Origin: Clostridium gasigenes
GTDB lineage: Bacteria; Bacillota; Clostridia; Clostridiales; Clostridiaceae
DNA length: 64,000 nt
Assembly: GCF_900104115.1 (NCBI RefSeq)
Contig: NZ_FNJM01000001.1
Coordinates: forward strand, 763,374 to 827,373
Direction: 5' to 3'
The notes below the pieces were generated by a model. The model did no database searches. It had not been told where the DNA came from and worked only from the letters and a program-made list of their open reading frames with translations. Position numbers and translations under genes: made by a program. Numbering within the stretch: the first letter of the stretch is position 1; every line of letters starts with the position of its first letter. Positions 56,565 through 64,000 of this stretch are shown one piece after another.

Positions 56565-57257
56565 TTACCCTCTTTTCCCATTTGCCTTTTCTTTGGCGGT
56601 CTCTAGTCCTTTATATACTATATCGTAGCCTTCATCTAATTCTAATGCTTTCTCATAACTATTTATTGCTTCTATATATTCTTCTTTATATAAATAATAG
56701 CTACCTAGTCCAATATAAGCAGTTCCACAATCTCTGTCTTTATTTAAAGATTCTTTAAATAATATGAAAGCTTCTTCTTGTTTTTCTAAATATTTAAACA
56801 TTATCCAGCCTTTTTTTGTTTCCATAAATGCAGTATCTTTATTATTTAGAGTTTTTGAATTTAATATTATATTTATTCTATTTATCCCATCTAGATATTT
56901 ACCTTCAGCTATATCTATATCAACAATATATACAATTGCAAAAAAACTATTTTCTTTATTTTTTATAACTTCCTTAAACGCTGATCTGCTTTCTGTATAT
57001 TTTTCTAAGTAAAACAAAGCTTCGCCTTTTAAACTATATGCAAAAACTTTATTTGTACAGTTTAACTCTATCCCTCTACTTATAGTTTGGGATGCTTCTT
57101 CAAAATCTTCATTTGCCATTAATGCATCTCCAAGATATACAAGTATATCTGCATTTTCACTATCTTCTAAGCTGTCTATGCAATACTTTAATCCCGCGTC
57201 TATATCATCTTCCATAAGTTGTTCATATTTCGCTTTAAATACATCTATAAATTGCAT
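56565..57257 (-). CDS. TPR-repeat protein, paralogue of the gene at 55538
   Basis: The 230-residue protein aligns with the start of its downstream neighbour (ADILVYLGDALMANEDFEEA, then KVFAYSLKGEALFYLEKYTES and CGTAYIGLGSYYLYKEEYIEA). It is a tandem duplicate, with about 100 fewer residues. It holds about five TPR units. ATG follows AAGGAG. The pair probably act as scaffolds for an unidentified partner. Confidence 0.83.
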   Translation of the reverse strand: MQFIDVFKAKYEQLMEDDIDAGLKYCIDSLEDSENADILVYLGDALMANEDFEEASQTISRGIELNCTNKVFAYSLKGEALFYLEKYTESRSAFKEVIKNKENSFFAIVYIVDIDIAEGKYLDGINRINIILNSKTLNNKDTAFMETKKGWIMFKYLEKQEEAFILFKESLNKDRDCGTAYIGLGSYYLYKEEYIEAINSYEKALELDEGYDIVYKGLETAKEKANGKRG

Positions 57258-57316
57258 AATAATCTCCTTAATTAATATAATGAAGTTTTTCTTGTCCTAA
57301 TGTACTTTCAAAAAAA

Positions 57317-57721
57317 TTAAATATTTAACTTAACTTTTTGAAATGCAATTTCCTTTTCAATGGACATACTATCTATATTTATTGATACCTTGTATATATT
57401 AGGACAATTTTCTTCTCTCCATAACCTCATATATTTTGCATTTGCAGTTAATGTATAATAGTATTTCTCATCAAAATCATCTGAAAACTCTAAGTATGAT
57501 AAAATACTATTTTTATCTATTAGCAGGTTTTCTTTAGGTAGATTATTAAATATAGGTATAAAATATCTTAATGGAACTTCATAGTTATATATTCCAGTTA
57601 GTTTTTTACTATCCATTAAAGACCTTTTTAAAAATTTGTATATATTTAAATCCTTCTCCTTAATACCCAATTTCAATATAGGCTCTTTGTCATTATTTTT
57701 TTCTAATTTAACTTTTATCAT
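57317..57721 (-). CDS. Hypothetical protein
   Basis: The 134-residue protein is mixed alpha-beta without signal or membrane segments. It has LRYFIPIFNNLPKENLLIDK and a tail rich in Ile and Val. No family is recognised. ATG follows AAGGAAG. It lies 59 bases upstream of the TPR pair on the same strand, so it may belong to their unit. Confidence 0.6.
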   Translation of the reverse strand: MIKVKLEKNNDKEPILKLGIKEKDLNIYKFLKRSLMDSKKLTGIYNYEVPLRYFIPIFNNLPKENLLIDKNSILSYLEFSDDFDEKYYYTLTANAKYMRLWREENCPNIYKVSINIDSMSIEKEIAFQKVKLNI

Positions 57722-57877
57722 TCGCTACTTCCTTACTTTAAAATATAATTATCCATTTATACTATTGTATTTTCTTATTAGTATGTTTAATTCAATTCTT
57801 ATTCTAGTATAAATTCTTCATTAAAACCAGTACTTTTTACAGGGGCTTTACTATACTTATTATAAACTTTTTTAAAA

Positions 57878-58216
57878 CTACTCCCATTTTTGCCAAATTT
57901 CATTCTTATATCCTAATGTAGCTAATTTCCCGTTTCTAACAATTGGAGTCTTTATTAGTTTTGGATTATTTAATAAAATTTCTTCCTTTATTTCTATACT
58001 TCTAATCTTATCTAAATTTAGTTTAGTATAATCTTTCGATGAAATATTTATTAATGTATTTATAGGTACTGATACTTTAACTGAGTTTAATTCGCCTTTA
58101 CTTAATCCCTTTATATCAATATCAATAAATTGATATTTTATACTTCTTTCCTTAAAGTATCTTTCTGCTTTTTTAGTATCAAAGCATTTTTTTCTTCCAA
58201 AAATTTGTATATTCAT
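57878..58216 (-). CDS. ArsC/Spx family thioredoxin-like protein
   Basis: The 112-residue protein has the ArsC/Spx fold: IFGRKKCFDTKKAERYFKER with a single Cys followed by Phe-Asp, and LIKTPIVRNGKLATLGY near the end. Spx normally has C-x-x-C and binds RNA polymerase; ArsC uses one Cys and reduces arsenate. Here the single Cys leans to the YffB/ArsC-like side. The substrate is unknown. No ars genes adjoin it. ATG follows AAGGAG. Confidence 0.82.
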   Translation of the reverse strand: MNIQIFGRKKCFDTKKAERYFKERSIKYQFIDIDIKGLSKGELNSVKVSVPINTLINISSKDYTKLNLDKIRSIEIKEEILLNNPKLIKTPIVRNGKLATLGYKNEIWQKWE

Positions 58217-58402
58217 TTATTTCTCCTTTTTATGATTAATAGGGTTATTTTATCACAACTATTGTATTAATTAAATTATTTAAACATCATATTTTATAGA
58301 ACTAAAAATTCTTATTATAGATACTTATAGAAAATAGTATCATATCTAAACTTTATAAATATATTATATATAACTACTGTTTTTTATAAAGGATGGTGCA
58401 TT

Positions 58403-59419
58403 TTGTTTTATATTATAATGTTTATAAAATCTATTTTACTGGAATATATTTTAATTTTTTGTCATGAATTAATTCATTTAATTTGCTCGTTTTTCTTAGG
58501 CTTAAAAATAAGTTTTTTTCAGGTTATTCCTTTTACAATTTATAAAAAACCTAATGGTATAGGAGTAAATATTAAATCAGGATACGAACCAGGATTTACA
58601 GGAAGGCTTCATTTTAACTCTTGTAGGTTAACTTCTTCTTTAGATTATTCAAAACTTCTAAAAAAGCTTAGAATATTCCTTTGGGTGGGACCTATTTTTG
58701 ATTTTACTGTTTTTATAGTTTTATTTATTTTAGGAGTATCCCTTAAGGATTCATTATATCTTACTATTACTGCCTTGATTCATTTAGGTGTTGCTTCAAT
58801 GACATTTTTTAATAGTGACGGTAAATATAGCATAGGTTCTAAAGAGGATGCTAGAATAGCTTACGCACTTGTTAATGCATTCACTTTATGTGGTAATGGT
58901 GATGTTAACTATGAAACTAAAAGAATTATGACTGACAAGCATGTAGAAATTAGTCAAAATATTGATTGGACGTTTTTTCAAGTTCATGATTTATGGAACT
59001 TTTTAAACAACCTATCCTTTTATACCTACTCCCTTTGTAACTATTTAAACAATGATTTATTATCTCTTGATGATAAAACCGAATTTTTTATGGAAACTCT
59101 TATTACTGATTTCGATAAGATAAAAACTTTTGACTATAGACAGGTAACTAAAACTTCAAGTTCTATTTTACTATATTATATTTATAGAAAAATACAATAT
59201 AAAAGTTTTATTCCAGATAAGCATGTAGTAATTGAAGCTCTTAAATACTGTAACTCAATTTATTATAGAAACCTTTATAATTATTATTTTAATGATGATA
59301 ATTTCGATTTCACTTCTTGTAAGGCGTATCTTCTTACAGAAGATAATATGCCTATGTTGTGTCATAACTGTCCTGGATATAGCAAATTTTTTTATAAACT
59401 TGTGAAATTAAAAGACTAG
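58403..59419 (+). CDS. Membrane metalloprotease-like protein (site-2-protease type motif)
   Basis: The 338-residue protein has an N-terminal helix with FCHELIHLICSFFLG, giving a zinc motif HELIH near residue 21. It also has FFNSDGKYSIG near 137, which fits the N-x-D-G second metal motif of site-2 proteases. Three or four membrane helices lie in the first 140 residues. The last 190 are soluble and end with CHNCPG. Its target is unknown. TTG 58403 follows GGATGG by six bases. An ATG at 58418 is an alternative start. Confidence 0.68.
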   Translation: MFYIIMFIKSILLEYILIFCHELIHLICSFFLGLKISFFQVIPFTIYKKPNGIGVNIKSGYEPGFTGRLHFNSCRLTSSLDYSKLLKKLRIFLWVGPIFDFTVFIVLFILGVSLKDSLYLTITALIHLGVASMTFFNSDGKYSIGSKEDARIAYALVNAFTLCGNGDVNYETKRIMTDKHVEISQNIDWTFFQVHDLWNFLNNLSFYTYSLCNYLNNDLLSLDDKTEFFMETLITDFDKIKTFDYRQVTKTSSSILLYYIYRKIQYKSFIPDKHVVIEALKYCNSIYYRNLYNYYFNDDNFDFTSCKAYLLTEDNMPMLCHNCPGYSKFFYKLVKLKD

Positions 59420-59423
59420 TCTT

Positions 59424-59478
59424 ATATTAAAATAGAGCAATTATATAACGTTGTTATATAATTGCTCTATTTTAATAT
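59424..59478. terminator. Two-way terminator with perfect 26-base arms
   Basis: A perfect inverted repeat, 26 bases each side of GTT, begins ATATTAAAATAGAGC. It lies between the convergent metalloprotease and signal peptidase genes. Confidence 0.93.
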
Positions 59479-59490
59479 AAATTTTTAATT

Positions 59491-60042
59491 TTAGCTATTT
59501 TCTATTAACAAATCCTTTGGGCTCTTAAACGGTACTAGCCCAATCATAATTTCACCTATAACTTGCTCTTTACAATCGAAAACTCCATAAACTCTACTAT
59601 CAGCAGAGTTTTCTCTATTATCCCCCATTGCAAATATTTTATCTTTTGGTATAGTTATTTTACTAAAATCCTCATATTTTGTATTTTCTCCAAGCTTTGT
59701 ATATTCCTCATCTAGTTCTTTATCATTTAATAAAATCTTATTATTTTTTATTTCGAATGTATCGCCTTCTATTGCAATCACCCTTTTAATTATAAAATTA
59801 TTTTCCCCATTAAATGTATCAATAACTACTATATCTTTATACTCTGGACTTTTCTTCTTATAACTTCTACGGTTAAGTAAAAGAATATCTTTATCCTGAA
59901 GTGTATGTTCCATTGATTTCCCTTCTACTTTTGTTATTCTAATAAAACACATAACTATTCCACTTAAAATAAATGCTATAAAAATTATTTTGATATATTC
60001 AACTACCACTTGAAGTACTTTATTTCTTTTATCTACCTTCAT
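59491..60042 (-). CDS. lepB: Signal peptidase I
   Basis: The enzyme removes signal peptides from exported proteins outside the membrane. The 183-residue protein has one N-terminal membrane anchor (IFIAFILSGIVMCFI). The catalytic Ser is in VEGKSMEHT near 39, and the Lys is in IIKRVIAIEGD near 82. Box E, AMGDNRENSADSR, follows. All conserved boxes are present. ATG follows AAGGTGG. The partner terminator is shared with the gene at 58403. Confidence 0.95.
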   Translation of the reverse strand: MKVDKRNKVLQVVVEYIKIIFIAFILSGIVMCFIRITKVEGKSMEHTLQDKDILLLNRRSYKKKSPEYKDIVVIDTFNGENNFIIKRVIAIEGDTFEIKNNKILLNDKELDEEYTKLGENTKYEDFSKITIPKDKIFAMGDNRENSADSRVYGVFDCKEQVIGEIMIGLVPFKSPKDLLIENS

Positions 60043-60197
60043 TTATTTTCCACCTTTTATTTTATTACCATTTCTAACGGACACTCCTAATTATATTACA
60101 TAATTTAACTATACAATCAATTTTTCACATTGTCGACTTTTTATTTTACTTATACTATAGAAAGTAACCTAATTATTATTATTTTTCTTTTATGTAC

Positions 60198-61106
60198 TTA
60201 TAAATTAGATTTTTTAAAATTATCTATAATCCATGGTTTTTTTATTTCTTCATTATTCGAGAAATCCATTCTTATTATTGTTATCTTATTATTTTTATCT
60301 ACTTTAACTATTAACCCTTGACTTCCTTCATCTATATTATTTTCTTCAATATCAACGCCGCCTATTCCACCAGCTGTAATAACAGTATAATTGTTTTGAT
60401 ATATTCCTCTTTCATCATTAAGTGGAAAGTGAGAATGACCTGCAAATAAAATTACTTGTTTATATTCATTAAAAACTTCTTTCAAGTGGTTATTACCCCA
60501 TATATCACTTCCATAAATAGTATCTTTAGGTGGTTGGTGTGTAAATATAAATATAGGTTTGCTCGGATTATAATTTATAGACTTTTCTATTTCTTTTTTC
60601 GCAAAATCCAAACTTTTTTCTGAGTAATATCCATGTACCTCATCGTTTTCTGTGCTTAATAAAATAAATGTGTATCCCTTTATTTTACGACTTGAATTTA
60701 GTTCTTCTTTAAGCTCATTTCTAAATCTATTTTTTGAATCTTCAATGTTTAACCCATTCCAGTAATCATGATTTCCCATTATTGTTATTCTTTTTTCATT
60801 GGATGAAACATTTCTAGAATAAATTTCATTAAGCAACTTATATTCTTCAATATATCCACTATTAGTGTAGTCTCCTGTAAATATGTACTTATCTATATTT
60901 GGTACTTTTTTATTAATAATAGAAAGAGCATTCTCTAATTTTTCACTTTTAGTTTTATCTTTTTCATTAATATGTACATCGGATAAAATTGCAAAAGCAA
61001 GATTTTCTTTCTCTTCACTTAAGTTTTCAGCATGTATATTGAAAAATGATACAAATAAAACAAAACAGCTACTAAAAAATAATATTTTCACTAATATCTT
61101 CTTCAT
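60198..61106 (-). CDS. Secreted calcineurin-like metallophosphoesterase
   Basis: The 302-residue protein has a signal peptide ending near residue 26 (FFNIHA). The phosphoesterase motifs are AILSDVHIN, then FTGDYTN, IMGNHDYW, TH and FAGHSHF, so a two-metal site is complete. It acts outside the cell on an unknown phosphate ester, perhaps nucleotides or wall phosphates. ATG follows AAGGTG. The C terminus has no anchor. Confidence 0.87.
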   Translation of the reverse strand: MKKILVKILFFSSCFVLFVSFFNIHAENLSEEKENLAFAILSDVHINEKDKTKSEKLENALSIINKKVPNIDKYIFTGDYTNSGYIEEYKLLNEIYSRNVSSNEKRITIMGNHDYWNGLNIEDSKNRFRNELKEELNSSRKIKGYTFILLSTENDEVHGYYSEKSLDFAKKEIEKSINYNPSKPIFIFTHQPPKDTIYGSDIWGNNHLKEVFNEYKQVILFAGHSHFPLNDERGIYQNNYTVITAGGIGGVDIEENNIDEGSQGLIVKVDKNNKITIIRMDFSNNEEIKKPWIIDNFKKSNL

Positions 61107-61323
61107 AAAATCACCTTACCTTTAAGTTTTCCTATTATATTTTTTAGATTCCTTACCATACTAGTTTAACCATATAGAACTTTTCTATCCTATTTCACCC
61201 TATTATTCACTCACCTAATTTCATATTTTTTCATATCATTAATTCAAATATCATATACTTTATTAATAATAAAACTCTATAATTTCTTTATTGAGTTTTA
61301 CAAAAATATTTAGGATGGTTTAC

Positions 61324-62367
61324 ATGTTATATAAATTAATTTATGAATATTTCAAGCTAAATACATTAAGTAGTTACTGCAAATGTGAATTTAATGCTAG
61401 AAAATTAATTAGTAATGAAGTTTTATTAGAAGATACGTTGGCTAATTTTATATTTAAAGATGAATGGTATAAAAAACTAAATAAGAAAATTAAACATCAT
61501 CATTTTGATTTTTCTATAACTTCTATAGAGAACCTTAGCAACTTATATCGTATTCATGTTAATCGTAACAGAGTATTTTCTTATAATATTAGTTCGAAAG
61601 TTTTCCATAAATCAAATAATGAAAAATTTATATTTCTCATTTCTCAGAAAAATAATAAATATTATATTAACACTGTGGTCTATAAAGAAGAAAACCCTAT
61701 TTTTTATGAAACCTTATCAACTAGTAGCCTAGAAAACATTTCATCATCTAGAAATTCAGGAGAATATTTATGGAATCAACGTGTTAATAACTTAAATATT
61801 TTATATAACGGTTATACTATTTTAAAGAATTCATTATCTTCTAATAATATTTCAAGTATTACTGAAATAAAAGATACTAGAAATAGTCAAACCCAATTAT
61901 ACAAATCAAACATCCAGATCCATTCAACTCTTATTAATGGTGAAAAGTTAATTAAATATGCCCGTACTTATGCCTTAAAGTATAATAAAAATTATACTAA
62001 CTTCAATAATAGTGGTGGAGATTGTACCAATTTTGTATCTCAAGCTCTTAATTTTGCTGGTTTAAATCAAACTCATAATTGGAAGCCTTATACAGCTTCT
62101 TGGATAATGGTAATCCCCTTTAGAGATTATATTGTTAAAAATAATTTTGCAATTGAATTTCAGGAATTATGTCCAAATCCTATTGGGACTATTATTCAAT
62201 TCTTTAGTCCTATTAAGGAACGATTTTCTCATACTGGAATTATAACCGACATGATGGATGACGGTGAATTACTTTATTGTTGCCATGATTATGACAAATT
62301 AGATTTTCCACTTAGTGAAACTTACCCTATCTTTTATAAACGCATTAGAAATTTGCAAATCAAATAA
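61324..62367 (+). CDS. Amidase-domain protein (Amidase_6 type, NlpC/P60-CHAP-like fold)
   Basis: The 347-residue protein ends with an amidase_6 domain (residues about 215-347). It has KYARTYALKYNKNYTNF, then GGDCTNFVSQALNFAG with the catalytic Cys, and a His in FSHTGIITDM. The first 200 residues are unrecognised and lack a clear signal peptide, so secretion is uncertain. Such domains cleave peptide or amide bonds, often in cell wall or spore contexts. ATG 61324 follows AGGATGG. An upstream TTG at 61291 has no ribosome site. Confidence 0.83.
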   Translation: MLYKLIYEYFKLNTLSSYCKCEFNARKLISNEVLLEDTLANFIFKDEWYKKLNKKIKHHHFDFSITSIENLSNLYRIHVNRNRVFSYNISSKVFHKSNNEKFIFLISQKNNKYYINTVVYKEENPIFYETLSTSSLENISSSRNSGEYLWNQRVNNLNILYNGYTILKNSLSSNNISSITEIKDTRNSQTQLYKSNIQIHSTLINGEKLIKYARTYALKYNKNYTNFNNSGGDCTNFVSQALNFAGLNQTHNWKPYTASWIMVIPFRDYIVKNNFAIEFQELCPNPIGTIIQFFSPIKERFSHTGIITDMMDDGELLYCCHDYDKLDFPLSETYPIFYKRIRNLQIK

Positions 62368-62406
62368 GGTAGATAAAAAAAATATCAAATAAAAGGAGTA
62401 TTTCTT

Positions 62407-63186
62407 ATGCTAGATAATCAATCATTTATACCTTTACTATTATCAGTACTTGCTGGTTTATCTACTGTTATAGGTGCATTTATTGTATTTTTTTCAAAAT
62501 CAGAAAATAAAAAACTTATTACTTTTTCACTAGCATTTTCTGCTGGGGTTATGATTACAATTTCTTTTACTGATTTATTTCCAATGGCTGAAACAACACT
62601 AAGTAAATATCATGGAAAGCCTACTGGCATATTTTTTTCTCTTCTATTTTTAATTATTGGAGCATTTATAGCTATGCTTATAGATTTTTTTATTCCCGAA
62701 CAAGATAAGCATGTAAACAGTTCTAAATCTTCAGATTCTAAACTTTATAGAGTAGGATTTGTATCTATGATTGCCCTTATGCTACATAATTTTCCTGAAG
62801 GAATTGCTACCTTTGTTTCAGCTTATGAAAATACAACTTTAGGTATTTATATAGCTATTGCTATTGCACTTCATAATATTCCAGAAGGTATCGCCATTGC
62901 TATGCCTATTTATTATTCTACAGGCAGTAAACTAAAAGCGTTTAAATATACCTTTTATTCAGGAATTGCAGAACCGCTAGGTGCTTTTATAGCTTTCTTA
63001 TTTTTAAAACCTTTTATTAACGATATTATTTTAAGTGTTATTTTTGCTATTGTTGCAGGTATTATGCTATATATATCTTTTGCTGAATTAATACCAGCTT
63101 CACGAAAATATGGATATCATAAAACTTATGTATTTTCAGTATTTCTAGGCATATGTATTATTCCAATTAGTCATATTTGGACTTAA
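62407..63186 (+). CDS. zupT: ZIP family zinc transporter (ZupT-like)
   Basis: The 259-residue protein has eight helices. The binuclear metal site is ALMLHNFPEGIATFVSAYE in helix 4 and AIALHNIPEGIAIAMPIYY in helix 5, as in ZupT. This one has the canonical HNxPEG pair, whereas the other ZIP (45092) has HNIPEG and QNFPEG. ATG follows AAGGAG. It starts 39 bases after the amidase gene, so the two may share a transcript. Confidence 0.94.
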   Translation: MLDNQSFIPLLLSVLAGLSTVIGAFIVFFSKSENKKLITFSLAFSAGVMITISFTDLFPMAETTLSKYHGKPTGIFFSLLFLIIGAFIAMLIDFFIPEQDKHVNSSKSSDSKLYRVGFVSMIALMLHNFPEGIATFVSAYENTTLGIYIAIAIALHNIPEGIAIAMPIYYSTGSKLKAFKYTFYSGIAEPLGAFIAFLFLKPFINDIILSVIFAIVAGIMLYISFAELIPASRKYGYHKTYVFSVFLGICIIPISHIWT

Positions 63187-63225
63187 TCACAATACTTTTA
63201 ATTAAAAATTTAAATACTTTATACA

Positions 63226-63254
63226 TTGTTTATATTGCTCTACTTTTGTATAAT
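63226..63254 (+). promoter_or_regulatory. Promoter of the DUF5685 gene
   Basis: TTGTTT (63226-63231) and TATAAT (63249-63254) are 17 bases apart. Confidence 0.7.
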
Positions 63255-63298
63255 AAATTTACAAGGTGCATTACGGTGCGTAATAAATTTTAGAGGTG
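63251..63298 (+). repeat. Leader duplication and hairpin before the DUF5685 gene
   Basis: TAATAAATTT followed by A/G and AGGTG occurs at 63251-63268 and again at 63281-63298, 30 bases apart. Between them ATTACG-GTG-CGTAAT forms a hairpin (63270-63284). The second copy provides the ribosome site; the first is an empty copy. Confidence 0.55.
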
Positions 63299-63303
63299 AT
63301 TAA

Positions 63304-64000
63304 TTGTTTGGATATGTAACTCCCTTAAAACAAGAACTGAAAATAAAAGATTTTAATAGATTTAGAAGTTATTATTGCGGATTATGTTTTCATATAAAAA
63401 AAGATTTTGGTAACATTCCAAGGATGACTTTGAACTATGATATGACATTTTTGGCTCTTCTTTTAGATGGCTTGTCTTTAGACGAAGTTGAGTTTGACCT
63501 AAAAAGATGTGCTCCACATCCAACTAGTAAAAAGCCTGTAATTATTAATAATAAACCTTTAAGTTATGCAGCTGCCATGAATGTAGCTTTAGTTTATTAT
63601 AAGATTTTAGATGATGTTCAAGATGACCACACCTTATATAGTAGGGTCCAATTGCTTACATTATCTCCATATAAAAAGAAGTTCGATAAATCTATAATTG
63701 AACTTAACAAACTAATTTCTATCAAATTAAAAGATTTAAGTGATTTAGAAAACAACCTGAGTTTTTCATCAATTGATGAAATATGCCATCCATTTAGTGA
63801 AATAGTGGCTAATATTCTTAAGTGCTATCCTCATAAATTAATAGATGATAGTAAAGAGCTTAGGGACAATCTTTATAATTTAGGATATACTTTAGGCAAA
63901 TGGATTTATTTAATTGATGCTTTGGATGATTTAAAGGCGAATATGGAAAAGAAAAAATTTAATCCTATTAATTTTCTATATAATGATAAGAATTTATCTT
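63304..64000 (+). CDS. DUF5685 family protein, 3' truncated by the window
   Basis: The open frame runs off the end of the window with 232 residues visible. It begins MFGYVTPLKQELKIKDF and has YYCGLCFHIKKDFG, with paired cysteines, plus WIYLIDALDDLKANMEKKKF. This is the DUF5685 family of clostridia, which I do not link to a known reaction. The C-P-D-type Cys and late Asp cluster suggest a metal site. TTG 63304 follows AGAGGTG. Confidence 0.75.
   Translation, partial: MFGYVTPLKQELKIKDFNRFRSYYCGLCFHIKKDFGNIPRMTLNYDMTFLALLLDGLSLDEVEFDLKRCAPHPTSKKPVIINNKPLSYAAAMNVALVYYKILDDVQDDHTLYSRVQLLTLSPYKKKFDKSIIELNKLISIKLKDLSDLENNLSFSSIDEICHPFSEIVANILKCYPHKLIDDSKELRDNLYNLGYTLGKWIYLIDALDDLKANMEKKKFNPINFLYNDKNLS

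Noticed and set aside
1..64000. CRISPR arrays, rRNA operons and insertion sequences
   Set aside because: No regularly spaced repeats, rRNA sequence or intact transposase was recognised on either strand.

Overview
The window is AT-rich, gene-dense bacterial DNA that looks like a Clostridium (low-GC Firmicute) chromosome. Signs of this are the S1-domain tail typical of clostridial IspH-RpsA fusions, the mutS-mutL-miaA-hfq block followed by a YnbB-type PLP enzyme and lexA, strong GGAGG-type ribosome sites, frequent TTG/GTG starts, and many U-tailed hairpin terminators. No species is assigned.

Layout. 1-2009: end of the S1/IspH-RpsA gene and a double-GNAT acetyltransferase. 2100-5361: a decayed mobile element, with a serine-recombinase scrap, an Asn tRNA, four small phage-type genes (three with TTG starts behind near-identical ribosome sites) and a broken gene. 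5460-17334: RNA modification and mismatch repair (miaB, SNF2 helicase, methyltransferase, mutS, mutL, miaA, hfq). 17443-22863: YnbB-like enzyme, a DUF3267 membrane zincin, autoregulated lexA, a small Cys/acidic protein, a lipoprotein and an intact tyrosine recombinase. 23470-25355: a DUF2828 protein (helical repeats plus a degenerate vWA domain) whose leader carries two tandem RNA-like hairpins, and a small gene. 25418-32542: acetate transporter, a RibD homologue with a dead deaminase half, an ABC-F protein, and an NAD-salvage cluster (nrtR, pncB and a QueT-like membrane protein). 32719-38060: accessory genes, including a shortened helicase-nuclease fusion with eroded motifs, a secreted protein, DUF6414-like and DUF6508-like proteins and a DEDDh exonuclease. 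38146-47016: TerC, degenerate Nudix, RNase J, a ppGpp-synthetase-domain protein, CDF and ZIP metal transporters, YqeY and small unknowns. 47086-51431: sbcD-sbcC. 51668-58216: a catalytically eroded tyrosine-recombinase relative, clpS-clpA, two TPR proteins and an ArsC/Spx-like protein. 58403-64000: membrane metalloprotease, signal peptidase I, metallophosphoesterase, secreted amidase, a second ZIP transporter and a truncated DUF5685 gene.

Organisation. Nearly all genes before about 18.73 kb are on +, and most from there to 61 kb are on -. This convergent arrangement suggests a replication terminus or a rearrangement boundary. Several genes keep a fold but have lost catalytic residues (RibD-like, recombinase-like, helicase-nuclease, DUF2828, Nudix). 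The strongest candidates for undescribed biology are the tandem RNA leader of the DUF2828 gene and the eroded helicase-nuclease, which also has a hairpin between its ribosome site and its start codon.
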